Shown here: positions 16,634-24,996 of the stretch, in pieces
How positions within the stretch are numbered: the first letter of the stretch is position 1
How the letters are laid out: every line of letters begins with the position of its first letter
Origin: Cribrihabitans_A pelagius
GTDB lineage: Bacteria > Pseudomonadota > Alphaproteobacteria > Rhodobacterales > Rhodobacteraceae
Length of the DNA: 64,000 nt
Reading direction: 5' to 3'
Assembly: GCF_048820915.1 (NCBI RefSeq)
Contig: NZ_JBMERR010000006.1
Span: forward strand, 143,111-207,110
The notes under the pieces: model-generated
What the model saw: only the letters and a program-made list of their open reading frames with translations
What the model was told of the DNA's origin: nothing
Databases searched by the model: none
Translations under genes and position numbers: made by a program

Positions 16634-18055
16634 ATGGACCTGCAATCCTACTACATCGGCGGCGCCTGGGTGCGGCCGCACTCGGACCGTGCCTTCCCGG
16701 TGCTGAACCCGGCGACCGAAGCGCAGACCGGTACGATTTTCCTGGCGGATGACCCCGACGTCAACGCCGCCGTTGCCGCCGCCAAGGCTGCATTCGACAG
16801 CTATTCGCGCACCACCGTGGCGGAGCGCCGCGCGCTGCTGGAGCGCCTTCTGGAGATCAGCCGCGGCCGCCGCGAGGAACTGGCGCAGGCGATCAGTACG
16901 GAGATGGGCGCGCCCATCTCCATGGCCCGCGACGCCCAGGCGGATGCCGCGATAGGCCATCTGGAAGGTGTCCTGGCCGCGATGCAGAGCCAGCCCCTGC
17001 GCGAGACCCTGTCCAACGGCGATATCCTCGTGCGTGAGCCGATCGGCGTCTGCGGGCTGATCACGCCCTGGAACTGGCCGGTCAACCAGATTGCACTGAA
17101 GGTGCTGCCCGCGCTGGCGGCGGGGGCAACCTGCGTGCTGAAACCCTCCGAGCACACGCCGCTGTCGGCCGCGGTCTATGCGCAGATGATCCATGATGCG
17201 GGCTTCCCGCCGGGGGTGTTCAACCTCATCCACGGCGACGGCCCCACCGCCGGCGCCGGGCTGTCCCGGCATCCGGATGTGGCGATGATGTCCTTCACCG
17301 GGTCGACCCGTGCTGGAACCGCAGTGGCCCGCGACGCCGCCGAGACGGTCAAGCGCGTCACGCTGGAGCTGGGCGGCAAGTCCCCCAACCTGGTGTTTGC
17401 CGATTGCAATCTGGAGGCGCAGGTCACCGCTTCAGTGCTGGAATGCATGTACAACACCGGCCAGAGCTGCGACGCGCCGACCCGGCTCCTGGTGGAGCGC
17501 AGCGTCTATCCGCAAGTGCTGGAGATTGCCAAGGCCGCCGCCGAAGGCCAGGCGGTGGGCGATCCGGCCCGGGAGGGCGATCACATCGGCCCGCTGTTCG
17601 ACCGGCTGCAATTCGACCGGGTGCAGAGCATGATCCAGACCGGCATCGGCGAGGGCGCCGCCTTGCTTGCGGGCGGCCCCGGCCGGCCCGAGGGGTTTAA
17701 GAAGGGCTGGTACGTGCGCCCCACGGTCTTTGCCGATGTGGACAATGCCATGGCCATCGCCCAGCAGGAGATTTTCGGCCCGGTTCTGGTGATCATCCCC
17801 TTCGAGGACGAGGAAGACGCGATCCGCATCGCCAATGACACCCCCTACGGGCTTGCGGCCTATATCCAGACCGGCGATCCTGAGCGGGCCGAGCGGGTTG
17901 CGGCGCGGCTGCGGGCGGGCGCGATTCACATCAACGGCGGCGGCTTCAACTACGGCTCGCCCTTTGGCGGCTACAAGCAGTCCGGCAACGGCCGCGAGGG
18001 CGGGCTGCTGGGGCTGGAGGACTACCAGGAAGTGAAGACGCTGCACTTCGGCTGA
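16634..18055 (+). CDS. NAD+-dependent aldehyde dehydrogenase
   Basis: 473 residues from ATG 16634, which has an SD (aagggag) 9 bp upstream; the frame is open back to 16301 but homology begins at MDLQSYYIGGAWV. Visible are LITPWNWPVNQIALKVLPAL, FTGSTRAGTAVA, LELGGKSPNLVF, the catalytic cysteine in NTGQSCDAPTRLL, QEIFGPVLVII and PFGGYKQSGNGREGG. The family acts on aliphatic or aromatic aldehydes. It converges on an AraC regulator 25 bp downstream and lies close to the amine dehydrogenase cluster, so it could oxidise amine-derived aldehydes; this is inference from context. The 268-bp gap before it holds the promoters for this gene and for the divergent efflux gene, with no other feature seen. 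Confidence 0.9.
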   Translation: MDLQSYYIGGAWVRPHSDRAFPVLNPATEAQTGTIFLADDPDVNAAVAAAKAAFDSYSRTTVAERRALLERLLEISRGRREELAQAISTEMGAPISMARDAQADAAIGHLEGVLAAMQSQPLRETLSNGDILVREPIGVCGLITPWNWPVNQIALKVLPALAAGATCVLKPSEHTPLSAAVYAQMIHDAGFPPGVFNLIHGDGPTAGAGLSRHPDVAMMSFTGSTRAGTAVARDAAETVKRVTLELGGKSPNLVFADCNLEAQVTASVLECMYNTGQSCDAPTRLLVERSVYPQVLEIAKAAAEGQAVGDPAREGDHIGPLFDRLQFDRVQSMIQTGIGEGAALLAGGPGRPEGFKKGWYVRPTVFADVDNAMAIAQQEIFGPVLVIIPFEDEEDAIRIANDTPYGLAAYIQTGDPERAERVAARLRAGAIHINGGGFNYGSPFGGYKQSGNGREGGLLGLEDYQEVKTLHFG

Positions 18056-18080
18056 AACCCGCGGGCTCCGGCCCGGATTG

Positions 18081-19130
18081 TCACCTGACACAGGCCTCCC
18101 CGGCAGGCGCAGCGGCCGGGGCCCGTGCCAGCCCCGCGCGGTACTGCGCCGGGGTGGTGCCGGTCTGCTTCTTGAAGGCGCGCTCGAAGGCCGACAACTC
18201 GGAATAGCCAAGCCGGGCCGCGGTGTCTTCCAGGCGGCTGCCCGGCGCGGCCAGCAGGCGCTTGGCGAGCTCCATGCGGCACTCCGCCAGCACTGCGGAA
18301 AACCGGGTTTCCTCCTCCGCCAGCCGCCGCCGCAGCGTGCGCCGCGACATTCCCAGCGCGGCGGCGACCTCTGTCTGGTCCGGCGCCGCGCTGCCCAGCC
18401 GGTTCAGCACGGCCCGGCGCACCTGCACCGCCACCGGCACCGCGCGCTCGCACTGGCGCGCGAGCCGTTCCAGCACCTGGGAGGCATCGCGGAAACGGCC
18501 GCTCTCCGCGCGGGCCAGCGGCCGCGACAAGAGTCCCTCGGCAAAGGTGAAACTGTTGGCCGGCGCATCGTGGCTGATCAGGCAGCGCGGCCCGGCGCGA
18601 AAGGACCCGGTGAGAGGCCCGGGGCCATGTTCCAGCGTCATCTGCCCGGGCCGCCAGTCCGGACCGGCTGCGGCGGCGACCAGCTTGTGCAGCACCGCCA
18701 GCGTCAGTTCGGCGTCCTGCCGGCGCGGCCAGATATTGGGGTCGAGGATGCGGTAGGCGACCGTCACGCTGCCGCCGTCCACTTGGATCTTCAGCTCTGA
18801 ATCGCTCTGCACCATGGCAAAGGCGTTCTGAAACAGCATCAGCGCCGCGCCCAGCGTTGGCGCCTCCTGAATCGCGTGGCCCAGCTGGCCGAGGTTGCGC
18901 AGGTCAAACACTGTGCCCGCCCGCCAGCCGAAATCCGGCAGGTTCAGCGCCTCCGACGCCGCTTCGCAGAACTGCACGAAGGTCCTGAGCCCGATCTCGC
19001 CCTCCGCCACCCCCGCTGCCATGCCCGCGCGCCGCTGGATCGCGGTGAGGTCGCCGTCGAGCACCTGCACGACGCGGATCGGATCACAAAGGGTCGAGGC
19101 CTGGATACGGGGCTGGTAGATCTGCTGCAT
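18081..19130 (-). CDS. AraC-family transcriptional regulator (arabinose-binding-like N-domain)
   Basis: 349 residues from ATG at 19130 (an alternative start at 19178 would add 16 residues). The C-terminal third holds two helix-turn-helix units: EVAAALGMSRRTLRRRLAEE and DTAARLGYSELSAFERAFKK, followed by TGTTPAQYR, typical of AraC proteins. The N-terminal 200 residues resemble the OruR/MmsR/GbdR-like sensor domain with a central FVQFCEAASEAL. It is divergent from qhpG and converges with the ALDH at 16634. A 21-nt direct repeat lies in the divergent promoter, so this protein is a candidate regulator of the qhp cluster alongside QhpR, or of the ALDH. Confidence 0.9.
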   Translation of the reverse strand: MQQIYQPRIQASTLCDPIRVVQVLDGDLTAIQRRAGMAAGVAEGEIGLRTFVQFCEAASEALNLPDFGWRAGTVFDLRNLGQLGHAIQEAPTLGAALMLFQNAFAMVQSDSELKIQVDGGSVTVAYRILDPNIWPRRQDAELTLAVLHKLVAAAAGPDWRPGQMTLEHGPGPLTGSFRAGPRCLISHDAPANSFTFAEGLLSRPLARAESGRFRDASQVLERLARQCERAVPVAVQVRRAVLNRLGSAAPDQTEVAAALGMSRRTLRRRLAEEETRFSAVLAECRMELAKRLLAAPGSRLEDTAARLGYSELSAFERAFKKQTGTTPAQYRAGLARAPAAAPAGEACVR

Positions 19131-19221
19131 GGCTGCGTTTCCCAAGGTTGACGCAGGGTAGCTTGTGCTCTGCTGCAAATCCTAATCTTTTGTGGCACCC
19201 GGGCTTGCGGGCGGCGGACTC

Positions 19222-19258
19222 TGTCCGGAAATGTCGGAACATTGTCCGGAAGTGTCCG
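19222..19258. promoter_or_regulatory. 21-nt-period direct repeat, likely AraC-type operator ahead of qhp
   Basis: Two copies, TGTCCGGAAATGTCGG at 19222 and TGTCCGGAAGTGTCCG at 19243, are offset by exactly 21 nt (two helical turns). They lie 36 bp before the qhpG ATG in the gap between two divergent genes. Tandem sites at this spacing are the hallmark of AraC/XylS-family operators. Two AraC regulators are encoded nearby (18081-19130 and qhpR at 27325). Confidence 0.65.
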
Positions 19259-19293
19259 CGATCTGCGGGCCAGGGCGGCGTCATGCTTGCGGG

Positions 19294-20616
19294 ATGATGC
19301 GCGACGGCAAACTTTTCGACATAGCGATTGCAGGCGCGGGCCCTGCCGGTTCGGTGGCGGCCACGCTGCTGGCGCGGGCGGGGTTCCGGGTCGCGCTGGC
19401 AGGGCTCCTGCCGCGCTGCGAGCGGATCGAAGGCCTGGCGCCGCGCGTCGTAGAGGTGCTGCGCACTCAGGGCTTGCCGGTGGAGGGCGTCTCCCCGGCC
19501 TGCCGCCGGGAGGTTCGCTGGGGTGCGCTCTCCGGCCGCCGCAATCTCGAGCATCTGACCGACCGCGCCCGCTTTGATGCCGCCTTGCAACAAGCCGCCG
19601 GGGAGACGGGCGTCACCGTGCTGGAGCGCCCGGTCGCGCGGGTGCAGCCGGAGCGCGGCCGCATCCTGCTGGCGGGCGGGGATACGCTGGAGGCCGGCCT
19701 ATTGTTCGAGGCGCGCGGCCGCCGTGCGCCGCGCATGGCGGGGGGTTTGCAGGGGCCGGCGACTCTGGCGGTGACCGGTCTGCTGACCGCCCCGCAGGGG
19801 ACCGCCCTGGCCGCGCGGGTGGAAGCCCGGGACGAGGGCTGGCTGTGGATCGCCGATCTGGGCGATGGCACGCGCTGGGTGCAGGCCGCGGGGGATGCGC
19901 CACAGGCGGCGCGCGATGGCACGGCGCGGGTTGCTGCGCTCTGGCAGGCCGTGGCGGGGGAAAACCTGCCCTTGCCGCAGGCGCCGCAAGTGCGTGCCGT
20001 TGCCCCGCGCCTCACCGCGCCGCAGTTCGATCCGCGCTGCCCGCGGCTTGGCGATGCCGCGGTGGCGCTGGATCCGCTGTCCGGGCACGGCATGTTCTGG
20101 GCGGTTTCCTCGGCGCTGATGGCGGTGCCGGTGGCGCGCGCGCTGCTGGCAGGGCAGGCGGACCTGGCGCGGGATTTCTACCTGAACCGGGTGCGGAGCA
20201 CGTTCTGGCGGCAGTCCCGGGTCGGGCGTGACTTCTACCGGTCTGCGGGGGAGGGCGGGGCCTTCTGGCAGCGCCGCGGCACCTGGCCCGACGATGCCCC
20301 GGCACATGATCCCGGCACCGAACCGCATCTCGCCCGCCGCGTCACTGTCGTCGATGGCCGCCTGGAGCGGCGCGAGGTGCTGATCACCGCGCAGGATCCA
20401 AGCGGTGCGGGTTTTGTCTTCGGGCAGGAGATCGCGCCCCTCCTGCGCCGCCTCGGCGCCGGCCGGTTGCCGCCCGCAGACTGCTTCCGCGCCGCCTTCG
20501 CGCCAGAACTGCCGGAACCGCTGGCCCGCAACCTGCACCAATGGCTGCTGTCGCGCGGCCTGGGGCAGCCCGGCGCCCTCAAGAAACTCAGCCACGACAG
20601 GGAGTACGAAGCATGA
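19294..20616 (+). CDS. qhpG: FAD-dependent monooxygenase for CTQ biogenesis
   Basis: 440 residues from ATG 19294 (the next codon is also ATG). An N-terminal FAD-binding motif is visible, DIAIAGAGPAGSVAATLLAR, then a LFEARGRRAPRMAG segment and GDAAVALDPLSGHGMFWAVS, the DG/GD motif of flavin-dependent halogenase/monooxygenase-like proteins. In qhp systems this protein hydroxylates the tryptophan of the gamma subunit on the way to cysteine tryptophylquinone. Here it is the first gene of the cluster; in the Paracoccus order I recall, it stands near the end. Its stop overlaps qhpA by 4 nt (ATGA). No good SD is seen; the operator repeat lies just upstream. Identity rests mainly on context. Confidence 0.85.
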   Translation: MMRDGKLFDIAIAGAGPAGSVAATLLARAGFRVALAGLLPRCERIEGLAPRVVEVLRTQGLPVEGVSPACRREVRWGALSGRRNLEHLTDRARFDAALQQAAGETGVTVLERPVARVQPERGRILLAGGDTLEAGLLFEARGRRAPRMAGGLQGPATLAVTGLLTAPQGTALAARVEARDEGWLWIADLGDGTRWVQAAGDAPQAARDGTARVAALWQAVAGENLPLPQAPQVRAVAPRLTAPQFDPRCPRLGDAAVALDPLSGHGMFWAVSSALMAVPVARALLAGQADLARDFYLNRVRSTFWRQSRVGRDFYRSAGEGGAFWQRRGTWPDDAPAHDPGTEPHLARRVTVVDGRLERREVLITAQDPSGAGFVFGQEIAPLLRRLGAGRLPPADCFRAAFAPELPEPLARNLHQWLLSRGLGQPGALKKLSHDREYEA

Positions 20617-22136
20617 GACGAGCCACCGGCGGCCTTGCGGCCGCGATACTGACGGCGCTTGCCGGCGCCCCGGCCGGCGCCAGCGAGGCGCTGGTCGGGG
20701 AGATCTGCGCAGGCTGCCACACCGCGGGCGAAGACGGCACTCTCAGCCGGATCAGCGGTCAGCGCAAGACGCCCGAGGGCTGGATGATGACGGTTTGGCG
20801 GATGCAGGACGCGCATGGGGTGGAGCTGACGCCGGAGGAACGCCGCTCCATCGTGCAATACCTGTCGGACACGCAGGGGCTGGCGCCTGCCGAGACCGAG
20901 GGCCTGCGTTATGGGCTGGAGAAGGACCCCAACGCGCAGGAGGCGTTCGACGAGCCCTTTGCGTCCATGTGCGCGCGCTGCCACACCGGCGCCCGCGCCC
21001 TGCTGCAGCGGCGCACGCCGGAGGAATGGGCGCTGCATATGGAGTTCCACGTCGGCCACTTCCCGACCATCGAATACCAGGCGCTTGGCCGTGACCGCGA
21101 GTGGTACCGCATCGCGAAGGAAGAGATCGCGCCCTATCTGGCCGAGACAAACGGGCTGGACATGGACGCCTGGCAGGCGTGGCAGGCGCAGGAGAAGCAG
21201 CCCGTGGCGGGCGACTGGGTCGTGCTGACCGAGCTGCCGGGACTGGGCGAAGCCTATGGCAGCCTGTCGGTCACCGGCAGCGCCTCGCCCTTCGAGGTCA
21301 GCGGCGAGATGGTCACGGCGGATGGCAGCAGCCACGCGGTGAGCGGCAGCATGAACCTCTACTCGGGCTTCGAATGGCGCGCCAATCTGGAGATGGCGGG
21401 CAAAACCTACCGGCAGATCCTTGCGCTATCCGAAGACGGCAACGCATTGACTGGGAGACAGTTCGAGCGCGACAACGATGCGCTTGGCGCCCCTCTCACG
21501 GGTCTTCGCGCAGGGCAGGGGGCCGCGATCCTCGGCACCGTGCCGTCCGCCCTCCCGGCCGGTGCGGGTGAGGTGCAGGTGGTCGGCACCGGTCTGGACG
21601 CGCTTCAAGCCGAGGGTGCGGAGGCCACGGCCAACGGCTTCGGCGCGTGGCTGGCGCTGGAGACCAGCGGCAACGGCGTGGTGGAATTTTCCGCCGGAGA
21701 CGCCGCGGGGCAGGTCGCTTTTTACGACAGCATCGACGCGATCAAGGTGGAGCCCGCCTTCACCATCGCCCGGGTCGGCGGGGGCGGCGGTGCGGGGCCG
21801 GATGCGGTGCCTGCGCATTTCAAGGCCATCGGGTTCTGGAATGGTCCCGATGGCGAGGCGGGCACAGAGGACGACGTGCGCGTCGGCGCGATCCCGGCAA
21901 GCTGGTCGGTCATCAACGCGCATGAACACGCGGCCGCGATGCGGGACGCGCATTTTGCGGGCGGCATCGACGCCAGCGGCATCTTCACCCCCGCTGCGGC
22001 CGGCCCCAACCCGGAGCGCAAGTTCAGCACCAACAACGCGGGCGAGCTGAAGGTCGTGGCCGAAGCCATGGGCGCAACCGCGGAGGCGATGCTGATCGTC
22101 ACCGTGCAGCGCTTCATCGACCCGCCGATCCGCTGA
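20613..22136 (+). CDS. qhpA: Quinohemoprotein amine dehydrogenase alpha subunit, di-heme c
   Basis: 507 residues from ATG 20613 (SD gggag), with a signal peptide MRRATGGLAAAILTALAGAP ending near AGAS, so the protein is periplasmic. Two heme-c attachment sites are visible: CAGCH (C32, C35, H36) and CARCH (C120, C123, H124). The C-terminal part contains beta-domain segments including AVPAHFKAIGFWNGPDG-like sequence. The alpha subunit passes electrons from the CTQ cofactor of the gamma subunit to a soluble cytochrome or azurin-type carrier during oxidation of primary amines. It overlaps qhpG by 4 nt and is followed by qhpD after 14 bp. Confidence 0.95.
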   Translation: MRRATGGLAAAILTALAGAPAGASEALVGEICAGCHTAGEDGTLSRISGQRKTPEGWMMTVWRMQDAHGVELTPEERRSIVQYLSDTQGLAPAETEGLRYGLEKDPNAQEAFDEPFASMCARCHTGARALLQRRTPEEWALHMEFHVGHFPTIEYQALGRDREWYRIAKEEIAPYLAETNGLDMDAWQAWQAQEKQPVAGDWVVLTELPGLGEAYGSLSVTGSASPFEVSGEMVTADGSSHAVSGSMNLYSGFEWRANLEMAGKTYRQILALSEDGNALTGRQFERDNDALGAPLTGLRAGQGAAILGTVPSALPAGAGEVQVVGTGLDALQAEGAEATANGFGAWLALETSGNGVVEFSAGDAAGQVAFYDSIDAIKVEPAFTIARVGGGGGAGPDAVPAHFKAIGFWNGPDGEAGTEDDVRVGAIPASWSVINAHEHAAAMRDAHFAGGIDASGIFTPAAAGPNPERKFSTNNAGELKVVAEAMGATAEAMLIVTVQRFIDPPIR

Positions 22137-22150
22137 AGGAGGACCGAAGC

Positions 22151-23584
22151 ATGAAAGACTTTCATTATCAGGCGGCCAACGCCCACCGGGTCAGCACCCC
22201 GGACACCGGCCGCGAGGTGCTGTTCCATGTGCCCACCACCTCGATCTTTGAAATGGACCCGGCCGACCGCGACCTCTTGGACTTCGCCGCCAGCGAAGGC
22301 GCCTTCTCCGCGGCGGAGTTCGACGCCCGCTTCCGGGATCAGCCCGGCATGGCCGAGCGGCTCGACGGGATGGTGCGGCTCGACATCATCAGCGACGGCC
22401 GTCCTCTGCGCCCCGAGCGGCCGCCGATCGAGCTGGAGACCTTCCCGCTCACCACGGTGGTGCTGAACGTCAACACCGGCTGCAACCTGGCCTGTTCCTA
22501 CTGCTACAAGGAGGACCTCGCGGTGCCCTCGAAAGGCCGCAAGATGGGGTTTGAGACGGCGGTGAAATCGGTCGAGCTGCTGCTTGCCGAAAACCCCGGC
22601 CGCGACAGCTACAACATCGTCTTTTTCGGCGGTGAGCCTCTGTCCAACCTGCCGCTAATCCGGGAGGTGGTGGACTGGGCCGAGCCGCATTTCGCGGCGC
22701 TTGGCGCAAAGGTGAACTTCAGCCTGACCACCAATGCGACCCTGCTGAACGAGGAGATCATCGGCTGGCTGGATGCGCACCGGTTCGGACTGACCGTTTC
22801 GATGGACGGGCCGAAGGCGCAGCATGACCTCAACCGCAAGACCGTGGGCGGCAAGGGCACCTACGACACCGTCGCCGCCAAGGCGCGGCTCTTGCTGTCG
22901 CGCTACAAGTCAAAGCCGGTCGGCGCGCGCGTCACCCTGACCGCGGGCGTCACCCAGATCGTGGAGATATGGGACCATCTGATCAACGATCTGGGCTTTG
23001 CCGAGGTCGGCTTCTCGCCCGTGACCTCAGGCGAGATGGATGCGTTCAACCTCAACGGCCAGGAGCTGCTCGACGTTTTCGAGGGCATGAAGACGCTGGG
23101 TCGCCTCTACGTCGAAGAGGCGCTGAACGGCCGCAACATCGGCTTCTCCAACATGCACCAGATGATGAACGACCTCTACGAGGGCCGCTCCAAGGCGCTG
23201 CCCTGCGGCGCGGGCGTCGGCATGGTGGCGGTGAACCATGATGGAGTGGTGGACCTCTGCCACCGCTTCACCGGTTCGGGGATGGAGAGCTTCGGCACCG
23301 TGGACGAGGGGCTGAAGCGCGAGGAACTGGCCGCGTTCATCAAGAGCCGCTCGGACCGCACTGCAAAGGGTTGCGCCACCTGCCGCATTCGCAACCTGTG
23401 CGCGGGCGGCTGCTACCACGAAAGCTACGCGCATTTCAGCGATCCCTTGATGCCCACCTATCACTACTGCGACCTGATGCGCGACTGGATTGATTTCGGC
23501 GTGGCCGCCTATGCCCGCCTGATCGCCGCAGCACCGCAGTTCTTCCACAGCCATGTATCGCCAAGGAGGGCGTTCGGAAAATGA
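22151..23584 (+). CDS. qhpD: Radical SAM/SPASM maturase forming gamma-subunit thioethers
   Basis: 477 residues. The radical SAM cluster motif is CNLACSYC (C111, C115, C118), preceded by TTVVLNVNTG. A SPASM-type C-terminal region has cysteines in ALPCGAGVG, VDLCHRF and CATCRIRNLCAGGCYHES, for auxiliary Fe-S clusters. QhpD makes the intrapeptidyl Cys-to-Asp/Glu thioether bonds in the QhpC precursor in the cytoplasm. It overlaps the start of qhpC by 4 nt, coupling maturase and substrate translation. The SD (aaggagg) is strong. Confidence 0.95.
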   Translation: MKDFHYQAANAHRVSTPDTGREVLFHVPTTSIFEMDPADRDLLDFAASEGAFSAAEFDARFRDQPGMAERLDGMVRLDIISDGRPLRPERPPIELETFPLTTVVLNVNTGCNLACSYCYKEDLAVPSKGRKMGFETAVKSVELLLAENPGRDSYNIVFFGGEPLSNLPLIREVVDWAEPHFAALGAKVNFSLTTNATLLNEEIIGWLDAHRFGLTVSMDGPKAQHDLNRKTVGGKGTYDTVAAKARLLLSRYKSKPVGARVTLTAGVTQIVEIWDHLINDLGFAEVGFSPVTSGEMDAFNLNGQELLDVFEGMKTLGRLYVEEALNGRNIGFSNMHQMMNDLYEGRSKALPCGAGVGMVAVNHDGVVDLCHRFTGSGMESFGTVDEGLKREELAAFIKSRSDRTAKGCATCRIRNLCAGGCYHESYAHFSDPLMPTYHYCDLMRDWIDFGVAAYARLIAAAPQFFHSHVSPRRAFGK

Positions 23585-23904
23585 AGCCGCTCAACCAGAA
23601 AGCAGAACGTGTTCAGGAGGCCGCCGCCAGCGGCCAGATGGAGGAGGTGCGCGCGATGCAGACCGTGACCGCGGGCTGCGCCACCACCTTCGATCCCGGC
23701 TGGGAGGTCGACCCCTTCGGCGGTGTCGCCGCGCTGTGCCAGCCGATGGAGGCGGACCTTTACGGCTGCTCCGACCCCTGCTGGTGGCCCGCGCAGGTGC
23801 CCGACATCATGGTCGGCCATCAGGACTGGGACGAAAACGCCCCCAATGCCGCCCGCGACTGGCGCGCCCTGGGCAGCACCTACCCCAAAGACGCCGAAAC
23901 CTGA
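23581..23904 (+). CDS. qhpC: Quinohemoprotein amine dehydrogenase gamma subunit, CTQ catalytic peptide
   Basis: 107-residue precursor. The first 26-28 residues (KPLNQKAERVQEAAASGQ...) form a leader removed by QhpE. In the mature part every cross-link residue known from the Paracoccus enzyme is present at the same spacing: C33-E42, C53-D59 and C67-D75 for the three thioether bridges, and C63 with W69 for cysteine tryptophylquinone. The catalytic region reads LYGCSDPCWWPAQVPD. This small protein is buried between the alpha and beta subunits and is the amine-oxidising centre. It overlaps qhpD by 4 nt and is followed by qhpB after 12 bp. Confidence 0.96.
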   Translation: MKPLNQKAERVQEAAASGQMEEVRAMQTVTAGCATTFDPGWEVDPFGGVAALCQPMEADLYGCSDPCWWPAQVPDIMVGHQDWDENAPNAARDWRALGSTYPKDAET

Positions 23905-23916
23905 GGAGCGCGCGCC

Positions 23917-24996
23917 ATGCTGAAACATCTTACTGCCTTCGCCGCCCTCATGACCGGGGCTTTGCCTGCCGCTGCGGGCGACCAGCTTGTCACGGTGGCA
24001 AGGCCCGCCAACCTTTATGTCTTCGATGCGGAGAGCCGCAGCCTGAAGACCGATTGCAATTTGAAAACCAACGTGACCCCCGGCGTCATCGCCATGTCGC
24101 CGGACAACACCATCGCCTATGTGCTGCTGAACCACTGGGAGGACGTGGCGGGCATCGAGCTCGCCACCTGCGAGACGGTGTTCCGCGCCCGCCAGTCCGG
24201 CGGCAGCATCACCCGCCGCTCGATCGCCTCGATTGCGGTCTCCAAAGACGGCACCCGGCTTTATACAGTGCGCAACCCGGTGGACAAGCAGGCGGACCGC
24301 TACAAGGTGATGGAGCCGGAGTTCGCGGTCTACGACACCGCCGCCGGGCTGGAGGCCGAGCCGCTGCAGCTGCACCCCGCCCCGCGCCGCGCGACTTTGC
24401 TCGCGACGGACCGGGAGGGCCAGGTCTATATCGCCGGGCACGATGTCTACCGGATGGACCCCGAAACCGGCGAATTGGGCGTGGCCATTGCCAATGCGAG
24501 CTGGGACCGGCCCGCATACAGCCCGCCCGATGTGCTCGCTTTCTGGCCCACGGGCTCGCAGAACGACGAGTTCATGCTGCTTTACACCGCGGCCAAGTTC
24601 ACCGACGAAAGCCAGGAGGAACTGGCGGATTTCGTCTGGGGCTACCAGTCGGTTGATCTCACCACCGGGGAGACCGGCATCGAGGATTTCGCCTCCTTCG
24701 AAGTGCTGATGTTCTCGGGCGTGCGCTCGGCCGCGGAGCCGAAATACCTCTATGGCGTCTACACCCAGCTCTCCAAGCACGATCTGGAGACCGGCACGCT
24801 CATCAAGCGTGTGGACCTGCCGCACACCTACTATGTGATCAACGTCTCCACCGACGGCAAGGAGCTCTACGTCGGCGGCACCAATGACGATATTGGCGTC
24901 TACGACAGCGAAAGCCTGGAGCGGATCGGCGAGATGCGCATCCCCTCGGGCGGGGACATGTCGGTCTCCACCCTGCAGGTGATCCCGGGCGGATGA
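23917..24996 (+). CDS. qhpB: Quinohemoprotein amine dehydrogenase beta subunit, beta-propeller
   Basis: 359 residues with a signal peptide (MLKHLTAFAALMTGALPAAA, cleavage near AGD), so it is periplasmic. The mature chain begins DQLVTVARPANLYVFDAESR and has repeated blade-like segments such as PGVIAMSPDNTIAYVLL and LYVGGTNDDIGVYDSES. This matches the seven-bladed propeller beta subunit that, with alpha, encloses the CTQ-containing gamma subunit. It has a good SD (gaggagcgcg) and overlaps qhpF by 4 nt. Confidence 0.94.
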   Translation: MLKHLTAFAALMTGALPAAAGDQLVTVARPANLYVFDAESRSLKTDCNLKTNVTPGVIAMSPDNTIAYVLLNHWEDVAGIELATCETVFRARQSGGSITRRSIASIAVSKDGTRLYTVRNPVDKQADRYKVMEPEFAVYDTAAGLEAEPLQLHPAPRRATLLATDREGQVYIAGHDVYRMDPETGELGVAIANASWDRPAYSPPDVLAFWPTGSQNDEFMLLYTAAKFTDESQEELADFVWGYQSVDLTTGETGIEDFASFEVLMFSGVRSAAEPKYLYGVYTQLSKHDLETGTLIKRVDLPHTYYVINVSTDGKELYVGGTNDDIGVYDSESLERIGEMRIPSGGDMSVSTLQVIPGG

